Notes under the pieces: generated by a model
Database searches by the model: none
Seen by the model: the letters and a program-made list of their open reading frames with translations, nothing else
What the model was told of the DNA's origin: nothing
Shown here: piece after piece, positions 8,210 through 16,366 of the stretch
How positions within the stretch are numbered: the stretch's first letter is position 1
How the letters are laid out: every line of letters starts with the position of its first letter
Assembly (NCBI GenBank): GCA_002339165.1
Contig: DDJS01000042.1
Location: forward strand, 1 to 49,684
Origin: Cellvibrionales bacterium UBA2618
GTDB lineage: Bacteria; Pseudomonadota; Gammaproteobacteria; Pseudomonadales; Porticoccaceae
Length of the DNA stretch: 49,684 nt
Direction: 5' to 3'
Made by a program: the position numbers and the translations under genes

Positions 8210-8725
8210 CTAGATGGGCTTGAAATAGTCAAAGGGTTCGAGGCAATCCGCGCATTGCCAAAAGGATTTACAGGCGGTAGAGCCGAAGTGACTGACTAGC
8301 TTGGTGTTAAAAGAGCAGCAGATCGGGCAGGCCACGATGACGGTAACGTGGGGGTCGCCTTGTGAATCGTCCAGCAAGCTCGTTTTACAGGGCGGCGCGA
8401 TACCGTATTGGCGGAGTTTTTCTTTTGCTTCATCGCTCATCCAATCGGTGGTCCAAGCGGGTGATAGTACCAGTGCGACCTGCGTCGACGGATAGTTGTG
8501 TTCCGCCAGCACCTTGGTGATGTCATCGGTAATTTGGTCGATCGCCGGACATCCGGAGTAGGTCGGAGTAATCGTCACTACGACCGAATCCCCCTTGATC
8601 TCGACACCGCGCAAGATACCCATTTCATTGATCGTCAACGCAGGGATTTCAGGGTCGGTGACGGTGTCCAGTATGCTGCGTATATGGGACAGGACGCTGT
8701 CGGTATTGTGGCTATTTATTGGCAT
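8210..8725 (-). CDS. paaD: PaaD, epoxidase-associated Fe-S assembly protein (DUF59/SufT-like)
   Basis: The 171-residue protein has an N-terminal DUF59/MIP18 domain (ILDTVTDPEIPALTINEMGILRGVEI and TPTYSGCPAIDQI) and a C-terminal four-cysteine zinc-ribbon-like part (ACPICCSFNTKLVSHFGSTACKSFWQCADCLEPFDYF). PaaD is required for active epoxidase and probably helps mature the diiron or Fe-S centres. Where relatives usually have CPxCGS, this reads CPICCS, a small change next to a metal cysteine. It sits between paaC and paaE in the usual order. Confidence 0.95.
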   Translation of the reverse strand: MPINSHNTDSVLSHIRSILDTVTDPEIPALTINEMGILRGVEIKGDSVVVTITPTYSGCPAIDQITDDITKVLAEHNYPSTQVALVLSPAWTTDWMSDEAKEKLRQYGIAPPCKTSLLDDSQGDPHVTVIVACPICCSFNTKLVSHFGSTACKSFWQCADCLEPFDYFKPI

Positions 8726-8735
8726 GACGTTTTAA

Positions 8736-9509
8736 TTACCACTGGTGGTTGGGCATGCTGCGCGGCAGTGCTTGCATTTCTAGCAAAAGATCATCTAGGT
8801 GCTCGGTATGCTGACCTTGGCGGCCACCTACGATGGCCTTAACGTCGATCGGTTTGCTCAACGTGGCGTTGGCCAACAGCGCCGATACTTGAGATTCCCA
8901 CGCAGACTGCAGCGCACGCAGATCGACACCTACATCGATTTCGAGCATGCGCTGGTCTAGTTCATCGGCGATGAACATTTCTGCGATAAATGGCCACACC
9001 GCGGTGATTGCATCTTGCATGCGCCGGTGGCTGACCTCGGTGCCATCGCCCAAGCGCTTGACCCACATCGAGCTGTGGCGGACATGATACCGGGCCTCTT
9101 TGACAGACTTGGCGGCAATCGCGGCGAGGGTAGTGTCGTTCGATGCGGTCAATTGCTCGAGAAAGGGCAGGTGCCATGCGTCATAGCAATACTGGCGAGC
9201 GATGGTGTCGGCAAAGTCGCCATTCGGTTGCTCCACTAAGAGTAGGTTAGACCATTCGTGCGGGTCGCGTAAAAACGCCAGATCGTTCTCATCAACGGGT
9301 CGGTCGAATAGACTTGCTGAGTATTGGTAGAGCGATCGAGCTTGACCGATTAAATCTAAGCCGATATTGGTAAGGCCGATGTCTTCCTCTAACTCGGGGC
9401 CACGCGCCGCCCATTGGCACAGGCGTTGGCATAGTACCATCGAGTTATCCGCTTGGCGCAGCGTGTACGCATAGAGGTCGTTTTTGGTCGGAGCTAGTGG
9501 AGTACTCAC
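8736..9509 (-). CDS. paaC: Phenylacetyl-CoA 1,2-epoxidase, structural subunit
   Basis: The 257-residue ferritin-like helical protein has typical PaaC stretches: LYAYTLRQADNSMVLCQRL, ELEEDIGLTNIGLDLIGQARSLYQY, NDLAFLRDP and VKEARYHVRHSSMWVKRLGDGTEVS. PaaC pairs with the catalytic PaaA subunit to form the core of the oxygenase that makes the 1,2-epoxide of phenylacetyl-CoA. Its start overlaps the end of paaB by four bases. Confidence 0.96.
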   Translation of the reverse strand: MSTPLAPTKNDLYAYTLRQADNSMVLCQRLCQWAARGPELEEDIGLTNIGLDLIGQARSLYQYSASLFDRPVDENDLAFLRDPHEWSNLLLVEQPNGDFADTIARQYCYDAWHLPFLEQLTASNDTTLAAIAAKSVKEARYHVRHSSMWVKRLGDGTEVSHRRMQDAITAVWPFIAEMFIADELDQRMLEIDVGVDLRALQSAWESQVSALLANATLSKPIDVKAIVGGRQGQHTEHLDDLLLEMQALPRSMPNHQW

Positions 9510-9796
9510 ATGTGTTCCAATTCGTCGGGTAAAGAATAAAACGTGGGATGTCGATAAACCTTGTCTTCTGCCGGATCAAACAAGGTTTCTTTATCGTCGG
9601 GATCCGAGGCAACAATCTGGTTGGATGGCACTACCCATATGCTCACACCCTCAGATCGACGAGTATACAGATCGCGGGCATTTTGCAGTGCCATTTCGGC
9701 GTCTGCGGCGCGCAGACTGCCAGCATGCTTGTGGTCGATGCCACGGTTACTGCGGATAAATACCTCCCACAGCGGGTAGCCTTTTTTGTGCGTCAT
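9506..9796 (-). CDS. paaB: Phenylacetyl-CoA 1,2-epoxidase, small subunit
   Basis: The 96-residue protein begins MTHKKGYPLWEVFIRSNRG and has DAEMALQNARDLYTRRSEGVSIWVVPSNQIVA, the PaaB family core. PaaB is a small non-catalytic subunit of the PaaABCE multicomponent oxygenase. It follows paaA by about 31 bases and overlaps paaC by four. Confidence 0.96.
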   Translation of the reverse strand: MTHKKGYPLWEVFIRSNRGIDHKHAGSLRAADAEMALQNARDLYTRRSEGVSIWVVPSNQIVASDPDDKETLFDPAEDKVYRHPTFYSLPDELEHM

Positions 9797-9827
9797 ATAA
9801 ATCGCCTAGGTCGTCTTGACACGGATC

Positions 9828-10796
9828 TTATGCGGCCTTGGAAAGGGCGGCCTCGGCGTGTTTCTTGGCGTATGCGATAGCGGCATCACGCACCCACTGA
9901 CCGTTTTCGTGGGCTTCTCGCCGGTTGCTCACTCGCTCTTTGTTGCAGGGGCCATTGCCGCGAATAACCTCGAAAAATTCTTCCCAATCTGGTTCACCAT
10001 AGGTGTAGTGACCAGTTTTTTCGTTCCAACTAAGATCCTTGTCGGGAATCGTTAAACCGAGGATGTTGGCCTGGGGCACAGCGATATCGACAAACTTCTG
10101 TCGGAGCTCATCATTTGAGAATAATTTAATTTTCCACTTCAACGACAATTCGGAGTTGGGAGATTGATCATCGCGCGGTCCAAACATCATAATTGCCGGC
10201 CACCACCAACGGTTGAGAGCGTCTTGCGCCATTTGCTTTTGTTTGGCGCTGCCGTTACTCAGCGTCAGCATGATTTCGTAGCCCTGGCGTTGGTGAAAGC
10301 TCTCCTCTTTACAGATTCTTACCATGGCCCGCGCATAGGGCCCGTAAGATGTGCGGCACAGTGGCACCTGATTGCAGATAGCGGCACCATCGACCAGCCA
10401 TCCGATGGCGCCCATGTCGGCCCAGCAAGGGGTTGGATAATTAAAAATGCTCGAGTATTTCATTTTACCATTATTGAGCTTTTCCAACATATCGGTACGA
10501 TCGGCGCCCAGTGTTTCGGCTGCGCTGTATAAGTACAGGCCATGCCCCGCTTCGTCCTGGACTTTTGACATCAAAATAGCTTTGCGCTTTAAGCTGGGTG
10601 CACGAGTAATCCAGTTTCCCTCGGGTTGCATGCCAATTATTTCTGAATGCGCATGTTGCCCTATCTGTCGAATTAGCGTTTTACGATAGTCATCGGGCAT
10701 CCAATCACGCGGCTCGATTTTAGCGCCCATGGCCAGAAGTTCTTCGAATTTGACCTCATTTTCTGAAAGAGTCGGACTGTTTTCGGTGACTGTCAT
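9828..10796 (-). CDS. paaA: Phenylacetyl-CoA 1,2-epoxidase, catalytic diiron subunit
   Basis: The 322-residue protein has PaaA helices with the carboxylate and His ligands of the diiron centre in KVQDEAGHGLYLYSAAETLG and RICKEESFHQRQGYEIM. PaaA epoxidises phenylacetyl-CoA at C1-C2 in the cytoplasm. GAGG lies nine bases before the ATG. It starts twelve bases after paaZ ends and heads the structural genes paaABCDE. Confidence 0.97.
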   Translation of the reverse strand: MTVTENSPTLSENEVKFEELLAMGAKIEPRDWMPDDYRKTLIRQIGQHAHSEIIGMQPEGNWITRAPSLKRKAILMSKVQDEAGHGLYLYSAAETLGADRTDMLEKLNNGKMKYSSIFNYPTPCWADMGAIGWLVDGAAICNQVPLCRTSYGPYARAMVRICKEESFHQRQGYEIMLTLSNGSAKQKQMAQDALNRWWWPAIMMFGPRDDQSPNSELSLKWKIKLFSNDELRQKFVDIAVPQANILGLTIPDKDLSWNEKTGHYTYGEPDWEEFFEVIRGNGPCNKERVSNRREAHENGQWVRDAAIAYAKKHAEAALSKAA

Positions 10797-10808
10797 GATA
10801 TACCTCGC

Positions 10809-12839
10809 TTATTGCAGACGATTGGCAACGCCCGTGAGGACGTCATATTGAGCACAAATTTGGCCATTTTGGTTGATGATCGTGGTGTCCCAGCGCACCT
10901 CCCCCCAAATTTCTGTTAGTCGATCTTTTTTCTGTTTGCAGGTGAACTGTACCTGAATAATATCGCCGGGGTATACCGGCGTCTGAAATGACAAATTCTC
11001 GAGTCCGGTGTTGGCCAGAACCGGCCCTTCGCCGGGCCACACAAAAAGTCCAGCGGCTGCCGAAATCAGCAGGTAGCCATGGGCTACGCGGCCATCAAAA
11101 AATGGATTTCGAAGCGCCGCTTGATGATCCATGTGGGCGTAGAATTTATCGCCCGTCAACTCGGCAAATGCCTCGATGTCCTCGAGCGTTATTTCACGTT
11201 TATCCGTGACCACGGTATCGCCAATTTCGATCTCTTCAAAATGCTTTTTAAATGGATGAATGTCGCTTATTTTACGCGTAGCGCCTTGCATGTGGGTGCG
11301 AGTTATCGCGCTTAGCATGTCCGGAGATCCTTGCAGCGCTGTGCGTTGCATGTAGTGTTTTACACCGCGCACACCGCCTAATTCTTCGCCACCACCGGCG
11401 CGGCCGGGCCCACCATGAATCAATTGTGGCAGCGGAGAGCCGTGCCCAGTAGACTCTTTGGCGCAGGCACGGTTGAGCACCAGCACGCGGCCATGATGGG
11501 GTGCCATGCCTAGGGTGAGTTGGCGAGCGACATCGGCACTGTTGGTGATCAATGAACCAACTAGGCTGCCCCTGCCGCGCGCGGCGAGCGCCACTGCATG
11601 TTCATTATCGACGTAGGGGATAATAGTGCTAATCGGCCCAAAGGCCTCGATTTCATGCGCGCTACTCTGATCTGGATTGTCAGCTAACATGACCACTGGG
11701 CTCATAAATGAGCCCGTATCTGCACTAGCATCAATTGGCGAGACTTGGTCTGGATCGCCAAAAATGAGTCGATTGTCGCAACGCAATTGTTGCACCGCAC
11801 TGCGAACATCACGGCGCTGGCGTTGACCTGCAAGGGCGCCCATTCGCACAGATTCGTTGTCTGGGTTTCCCACCGTGATTTTGCCAAGTTTATCGCACAG
11901 CGCCTGAGTCACTGCATCGACTCTGTTGTCAGGCACAATGGCACGCCGTATTGCGGTACATTTTTGACCGGCCTTGGTCGTCATTTCTTGTACAATCTCA
12001 TGGATAAATAAATCGAATTCAACGCTGTCAGGCTCGACATCACTGCCCAAAATACAACAGTTTAAAGAGTCTGCCTCCATCACAAAACGGGTACATTGTT
12101 TGGCGATCACTGGGTGCTGTTTTAGTTTAATGCCGGTTGCGGCCGAACCGGTAAAGCTAACTATATCTTCGTAGGTTAGATGGTTGAGCAGATCGCCAAC
12201 ATCGCCACAAATTAGCTGAATAGCGCCGGCTGGCAGTATCTCTGACTCAACCATATGCTGCACCATAAGCTCGGTAAGAAACGCTGTTTGACCGCCGGGC
12301 TTGATGATACAAGGCACACCCGCGACGAGGGCAGGGGCCAGTTTTTCTAACATTCCCCAACAGGGAAAATTGTAGGCATTGATATGCACCGCAACCCCGC
12401 GAACGGGTGTGTAAATATGCTGTCCAGTAAAGGTGCCGTTGCGCGATAGGTTTTCCTGCTTACCATCGATATAGATTGTGCTGTTCGGCATTTCGATGCG
12501 CGCTTTGCTGGAGATTGAAAACAGTGTGCCAATGCCCCCTTCGATATCTATCCACGAGTCGCCGCGGGTCGCGCCAGTTGCTTTGGAACACTCATAAAAT
12601 AGTTCTTTGCGCTCCATGAGATAAACGCCGAGTTGCTTGAGCATCAGCGCGCGTTGATGAAATGTCATTTTTTGTAGCGCGGGATTACCTACCTGCCTGG
12701 CGTAGTTAACCATGTCTTGAAAATCGAGACCGCTGCTGGATATTTCAGCAACTGGCTCGCCGGAGATGGCACTGTCGAGTATCACACCGCTCTCAGGCGA
12801 TTGATACCAGTGATCCATGGCAAAGTTTTGAAGTTTCAT
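10809..12839 (-). CDS. paaZ: PaaZ, bifunctional oxepin-CoA hydrolase / 3-oxo-5,6-dehydrosuberyl-CoA semialdehyde dehydrogenase
   Basis: The 676-residue fusion has an N-terminal aldehyde dehydrogenase domain (residues about 1-520) with the catalytic Glu near FVMEADSLNCC and catalytic Cys in TTKAGQKCTAIRRA, and a C-terminal MaoC-type hydratase domain (about 540-676) with DIEAFAELTGDKFYAHMDHQAA and FFDGRVAHGYLL. It opens the oxepin-CoA ring and oxidises the resulting aldehyde. Full length, with both active sites intact. It is the first gene of the minus-strand paa operon, divergent from paaG across 531 bp. Confidence 0.97.
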   Translation of the reverse strand: MKLQNFAMDHWYQSPESGVILDSAISGEPVAEISSSGLDFQDMVNYARQVGNPALQKMTFHQRALMLKQLGVYLMERKELFYECSKATGATRGDSWIDIEGGIGTLFSISSKARIEMPNSTIYIDGKQENLSRNGTFTGQHIYTPVRGVAVHINAYNFPCWGMLEKLAPALVAGVPCIIKPGGQTAFLTELMVQHMVESEILPAGAIQLICGDVGDLLNHLTYEDIVSFTGSAATGIKLKQHPVIAKQCTRFVMEADSLNCCILGSDVEPDSVEFDLFIHEIVQEMTTKAGQKCTAIRRAIVPDNRVDAVTQALCDKLGKITVGNPDNESVRMGALAGQRQRRDVRSAVQQLRCDNRLIFGDPDQVSPIDASADTGSFMSPVVMLADNPDQSSAHEIEAFGPISTIIPYVDNEHAVALAARGRGSLVGSLITNSADVARQLTLGMAPHHGRVLVLNRACAKESTGHGSPLPQLIHGGPGRAGGGEELGGVRGVKHYMQRTALQGSPDMLSAITRTHMQGATRKISDIHPFKKHFEEIEIGDTVVTDKREITLEDIEAFAELTGDKFYAHMDHQAALRNPFFDGRVAHGYLLISAAAGLFVWPGEGPVLANTGLENLSFQTPVYPGDIIQVQFTCKQKKDRLTEIWGEVRWDTTIINQNGQICAQYDVLTGVANRLQ

Positions 12840-13370
12840 AAATTACATTCTCTGGAGTTTCGCTGCTGGCACTTTAACATTGTGCTGCGCTGTTTAGGCG
12901 AGGACAATTAGCATCCTCGCAAGTTCATCAGCAACATGGTATTCACGATTGGTTTAATATGATACAAAAATATCACAAAAAGTTAAAAAATGGTATCAAT
13001 AAAAGTTTTCTTGGATTATTCTTGGTACACAATAAACGTTACTGATTTGGGTACTTTAAAGCTTTTTCCGAGGGTTATGGATGGTATAGAGCAGGCTAAA
13101 AAATTGCGTTGCAGTCGCGAGTTATTTGCATCCTCATTGATTTTTTAGGCGAGGATTCGAGACGAATACTGACCTCGGTTAGTCGCACACAAGCCCGTAA
13201 ATCGGTTGATGTTAGCCACTGTAGAGCTCGCTAAGGTTTACTCAGTGTCGTGCGAGCTAAAACCGTTTCAGTCGTAAAGGCCTGCAACCAAAGTTACCTA
13301 AATTGAAGCCGTTATCGGCGACTGATGACGCGCGTGATGCGAAAAATAAACCTTAATAGAGGGCGGTTGG
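12840..13370. promoter_or_regulatory. Divergent paaZ / paaG promoter region with repeated GAGGA elements
   Basis: No gene is seen in these 531 bases. The motif TTTAGGCGAGGA occurs at 12893-12904 and again at 13144-13155. The partly complementary GCATCCTC occurs at 12911-12918 and at 13128-13135. Each pair makes an inverted repeat: GCGAGGA(12898-12904)/TCCTCGC(12914-12920), and ATCCTC/GAGGAT around 13130-13156. Other symmetry: TGATA-6-TATCA at 12960-12975, ATTCG-3-CGAAT at 13155-13167, and AGCTCGC(13225-13231)/GCGAGCT(13252-13258). One or more could be PaaX or other operators; none is proven. Confidence 0.55.
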
Positions 13371-14171
13371 ATGGATCAACAAAAATATCAAAATATCGAG
13401 TTTTCAATTGTCGGTGGTCTGGCTACATTAGTGCTTAATCGCCCGAATCGATTGAACAGTTTTAATACCGAGATGCACATCGAAGTGAAAACTGTCCTCA
13501 AGCAATTGTCGGTCAACGGTGCCGCTCGATGTTTGTTGATTACCGGTTCTGGACGGGGCTTTTGCGCCGGTCAAGATCTCAGCGATAGATCGGTCAGCGG
13601 CGGTGATCAGGTACCCGATTTGAGCGCGTCGATCCGAGATAATTACAACCCGCTGATTCGCGCCATCACCGCGCTTGAGATGCCAGTTATTTGCGCGGTC
13701 AACGGCGTCGCCGCAGGCGCCGGGGCCAATATTGCGCTGGCCTGCGACATCGTCATTGCGGGCAGGTCGGCAAGCTTTATCCAGTCGTTCAATAAATTGG
13801 GTTTGGTGCCTGATTCTGGAGGCACCTGGATGTTACCGCGGCTCATAGGGCATGCGCGGGCAATGCGGCTGTGTTTGCTGGGAGAGAAGGTCAGCGCAGC
13901 TAAGGCACTCGAAATGGGCATGATTTCAGAGGTCGTCGAGGATGATGATTTGTTGACCAGCGCTTCTGATATGGGTCGGCAGTTGGCGAATGCGCCGACT
14001 CTGGGTCTTGCACTCATAAAGCGAGCCCTTCTCGTGTCCGGTTGCCACAGCTTGGATCAGCAACTCGATTTAGAATGTGAATTACAGGGCGTCGCCGGGC
14101 GAAGTAACGACTACAGAGAGGGCGTCAGTGCATTCATGGAAAAGCGCTTACCGAAATACCAAGGGTGTTAG
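13371..14171 (+). CDS. paaG: PaaG, ring-1,2-epoxyphenylacetyl-CoA isomerase (enoyl-CoA hydratase family)
   Basis: The 266-residue crotonase-fold protein has RCLLITGSGRGFCAGQDLSD, the oxyanion-hole segment ALEMPVICAVNGVAAGAGANIALACDI, and KLGLVPDSGGTWMLPRLIG with the catalytic Asp typical of PaaG. The C-terminal ISEVVEDDDL and the trimerisation helix with EGVSAFMEKRLPKY are also normal. PaaG converts the epoxide to oxepin-CoA. It opens the plus-strand operon paaG-(paaH remnant)-paaI-paaJ-paaK. AGAGGG lies about 13 bases before the ATG. PaaF-type hydratases are close relatives, but the motif around the catalytic Asp favours PaaG. Confidence 0.9.
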   Translation: MDQQKYQNIEFSIVGGLATLVLNRPNRLNSFNTEMHIEVKTVLKQLSVNGAARCLLITGSGRGFCAGQDLSDRSVSGGDQVPDLSASIRDNYNPLIRAITALEMPVICAVNGVAAGAGANIALACDIVIAGRSASFIQSFNKLGLVPDSGGTWMLPRLIGHARAMRLCLLGEKVSAAKALEMGMISEVVEDDDLLTSASDMGRQLANAPTLGLALIKRALLVSGCHSLDQQLDLECELQGVAGRSNDYREGVSAFMEKRLPKYQGC

Positions 14172-14176
14172 TGCAG

Positions 14177-14563
14177 ATGTTATCAAGTCTGTCATTCACA
14201 GTCGTCGGTGATACCCGCGAGGCCGCACTAGACAATAATGTGCAAGCGGCGGTGATTGGTGTCGGCACCGGCGATGCAGGCATCGCTCAAGCGGTTGCTG
14301 CCTATAGATGTACTCGGTAGGCAAGTCTTTTGGAGTGGCAGTATGCTGAACAATGAGCCCTGATACCGCTACCCACCCAAGAGCAGGCGAATTGCGCGGT
14401 GGATTTGGCTATAGGCGGGCGTTGCTTATCCGCCCGAGCCATTGCCTGGGGACGTTTTCTCGGTGTGGATTATAGTGTTCGAGTGTTGGGGACTATTAAG
14501 CCTGACTACGAGGTTCGACTATGGCAAAGAGCGTTACCGCATGTCACCGTTATCGATGGATAA
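14177..14563 (+). pseudogene. paaH: Remnant of paaH (3-hydroxyadipyl-CoA dehydrogenase)
   Basis: Between paaG and paaI, where paaH normally lies, one frame carries two recognisable pieces. The first (14177-14320) encodes AAVIGVGTGDAGIAQAVAA, which matches the NAD-binding GxGxMGxGIA start of 3-hydroxyacyl-CoA dehydrogenases (with Met changed to Asp). It stops at a TAG at 14318. After a second in-frame TGA at 14354, the second piece (to 14563) encodes VDLAI, then AIAWGRFLGVDYSVRVL, which resembles the PaaH C-terminal stretch 'DLAMRLGVNYPRGPLAWG..LG.....VL'. A working paaH is about 1.4-1.5 kb; this is 387 bp, so over 1 kb of middle sequence is gone. The identification of the C-terminal part rests on remembered family sequence. 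Confidence 0.75.
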
Positions 14564-14608
14564 ATGCCATCGATGGCGATTGAAAATATCTCTTGAGGAG
14601 AGGATGGT

Positions 14609-15055
14609 TTGAGCAAGGTTGAGGATCTCACTACGCAACAGATTGCCGAGCAGGCCTCTGCTGCGATGCACAGCACTGACCAGTGCTCGCAAGCAATGGG
14701 CATGCAGATTGTCGCGGTTGGGCCGGGGTGTGCCAATGTCGAAATGGCTGTGCGTGAGGATTTTGTCAACGGACAAGGATACTGTCATGGCGGTATCATC
14801 ACTTGTCTTGCCGATACGGCTTTCGCTCACGCGTGCAATTCTTATAATCGCCGAACCGTAGCGCAGGGCTTGTCGATTGAATTTGTCGGCTCCGCGATCC
14901 TAGACGATCGACTCACGGCTGTCGCTTCGGAACAATCGCGTGGCAGACAAACCGGCGTTTATCAAGTGCTGGTTTACAAGGCCTGCGGTAAGCTAATCGC
15001 TCTGTTGACTGGAAAGTCCTTTGAACGTGGCGGCACTCTGACCGCAGAAATCTGA
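14609..15055 (+). CDS. paaI: PaaI, hot-dog acyl-CoA thioesterase
   Basis: The 148-residue protein has the PaaI hot-dog signature GQGYCHGGIITCLADTAFAHACNSYNR and the later LSIEFVGSAILDDRLTA. PaaI releases CoA from hydroxylated phenylacetyl-CoA side products and so recycles CoA. The start is a TTG at 14609: GAGGAG sits nine bases before it, while the nearby ATG at 14604 runs straight into TGA. It follows the paaH remnant and is 18 bases before paaJ. Confidence 0.93.
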   Translation: MSKVEDLTTQQIAEQASAAMHSTDQCSQAMGMQIVAVGPGCANVEMAVREDFVNGQGYCHGGIITCLADTAFAHACNSYNRRTVAQGLSIEFVGSAILDDRLTAVASEQSRGRQTGVYQVLVYKACGKLIALLTGKSFERGGTLTAEI

Positions 15056-15073
15056 CCAGCCTGTGGAAGCACT

Positions 15074-16279
15074 ATGACACCAGCCTATATTTGTGACGCA
15101 ATACGCACACCGATTGGCCGCTATGGCGGAAGCTTGGCATCGATACGTGCCGATGACCTTGCGGCATTGCCGATAGCGGCGCTGATCGCCAGAAACCCGA
15201 ACGTCGATTGGCGCGCTGTCGACGATTTGATTTATGGGTGTGCGAATCAGGCGGGCGAGGACAATCGCAACGTTGCACGGATGGCCGCGCTGCTTGCTGG
15301 CCTGCCGGTTGAGGTCGCAGCCACCACCGTCAATCGATTGTGCGGTTCGGGTATGGATGCTGTGAGCATCGCCGCGCGAGCGATCAAAGCGGGGGAAGCA
15401 CATATGATGATCGCCGGAGGCGTAGAGTCTATGTCGCGCGCACCGTTGGTGATGGGCAAAGCCGAGGGTGCTTTTGGACGCAACCAAACGCTTTACGATA
15501 CCACGATGGGGTGGCGTTTTATCAATCAAAAATTGGCTGAACAGTACGGTGTTGAATCGATGCCCGAGACCGCTGAAAACGTCGCCGAACAATTCTCCAT
15601 CGGCAGAGAGGATCAGGATAAATACGCCCGTGCCAGTCAAGGCAGGGCGGCGGCCGCGCAGGCAAGCGGTTTCTTTGCTGATGAAATATTGCCAGTGACC
15701 CTAATTCAGCGCAAAAAACCACCGCGGGTGTTTGACAACGACGAGCACCTGCGCGCCGATACTACGCTGGAGGGTTTAGCTAAACTTCGTTCGCCATTTC
15801 GTCCGGGTGGCAGTGTTACCGCAGGCAATGCGTCGGGGATCAACGATGGTTCCTGTGCGTTGTTGCTGGCCTCGGAATCAGCGATGGCGGCACATAATTT
15901 GACTGCCCGCGCCCGAATTGTAGCTACCGCGGTGGTGGGTTTAGAACCGCGGATTATGGGCTGTGGCCCGGCGATGGCGGTACCTAAGGTGCTTTCACTG
16001 GCTGGACTTTCGCTGGCGGAAATGGATGTTATTGAATTAAACGAAGCCTTTGCCGCACAAGTTTTAGCAGTCACTCGAGCGCTTGATTTAGACGATCTAG
16101 ATCCACGTATCAATCCCAATGGCGGCGCCATCGCGCTGGGCCATCCATTGGGTATGTCGGGGGCTCGATTGGTTACAACAGCGATCAATCAACTGCATAA
16201 AACAGGCGGGAAATATGCAATTTGTTCCATGTGCATTGGTGTCGGACAGGGCATAGCGATGATTGTAGAGCGCGTCTAG
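15074..16279 (+). CDS. paaJ: PaaJ, 3-oxoadipyl-CoA / 3-oxo-5,6-dehydrosuberyl-CoA thiolase
   Basis: The 401-residue thiolase has all catalytic motifs: nucleophilic Cys in VNRLCGSGMDAVSIA, NEAFAAQ, the His in GHPLGMSGARL, and the second Cys in CSMCIGVGQGIAM. The start TPAYICDAIRTPIGRYGGSLA is typical of PcaF/PaaJ. It performs both thiolytic cleavages of the Paa pathway. A protocatechuate-pathway PcaF would look nearly the same; the position between paaI and paaK decides for paaJ. Confidence 0.94.
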   Translation: MTPAYICDAIRTPIGRYGGSLASIRADDLAALPIAALIARNPNVDWRAVDDLIYGCANQAGEDNRNVARMAALLAGLPVEVAATTVNRLCGSGMDAVSIAARAIKAGEAHMMIAGGVESMSRAPLVMGKAEGAFGRNQTLYDTTMGWRFINQKLAEQYGVESMPETAENVAEQFSIGREDQDKYARASQGRAAAAQASGFFADEILPVTLIQRKKPPRVFDNDEHLRADTTLEGLAKLRSPFRPGGSVTAGNASGINDGSCALLLASESAMAAHNLTARARIVATAVVGLEPRIMGCGPAMAVPKVLSLAGLSLAEMDVIELNEAFAAQVLAVTRALDLDDLDPRINPNGGAIALGHPLGMSGARLVTTAINQLHKTGGKYAICSMCIGVGQGIAMIVERV

Positions 16280-16326
16280 GCGCGGCTGCTCAGATTATCC
16301 ATTCGTCAGATGATCGACAGTAAAGC

Positions 16327-16344
16327 AATAACGATGACGTTATT
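16327..16344. promoter_or_regulatory. Perfect inverted repeat upstream of paaK
   Basis: AATAACG, a four-base ATGA spacer, then CGTTATT: 7-bp arms, located 22 bp before the paaK ATG in the 87-bp paaJ-paaK gap. It may be an operator, an mRNA hairpin near the paaK ribosome site, or chance. No poly-T follows closely. Confidence 0.35.
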
Positions 16345-16366
16345 AACGAGATTTTAGGGAGAAATT

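Noticed and set aside
12960..12975. TGATA-6-TATCA repeat as a proven PaaX box
   Set aside because: Symmetry is short and AT-rich, and it does not clearly match the E. coli PaaX consensus as I remember it; kept only as a note in the promoter region.
14566..14577. GCCATCGATGGC palindrome upstream of paaI
   Set aside because: Perfect but short, in decayed paaH sequence, no T-run; chance is likely.
14993..15640. 215-residue minus-strand frame
   Set aside because: Lies antisense to paaJ and the paaI end; His/Cys/Arg-rich with no recognisable domain.
15706..16188. 160-residue minus-strand frame
   Set aside because: Antisense shadow of paaJ, dominated by Ser and Ala from codon-position effects.
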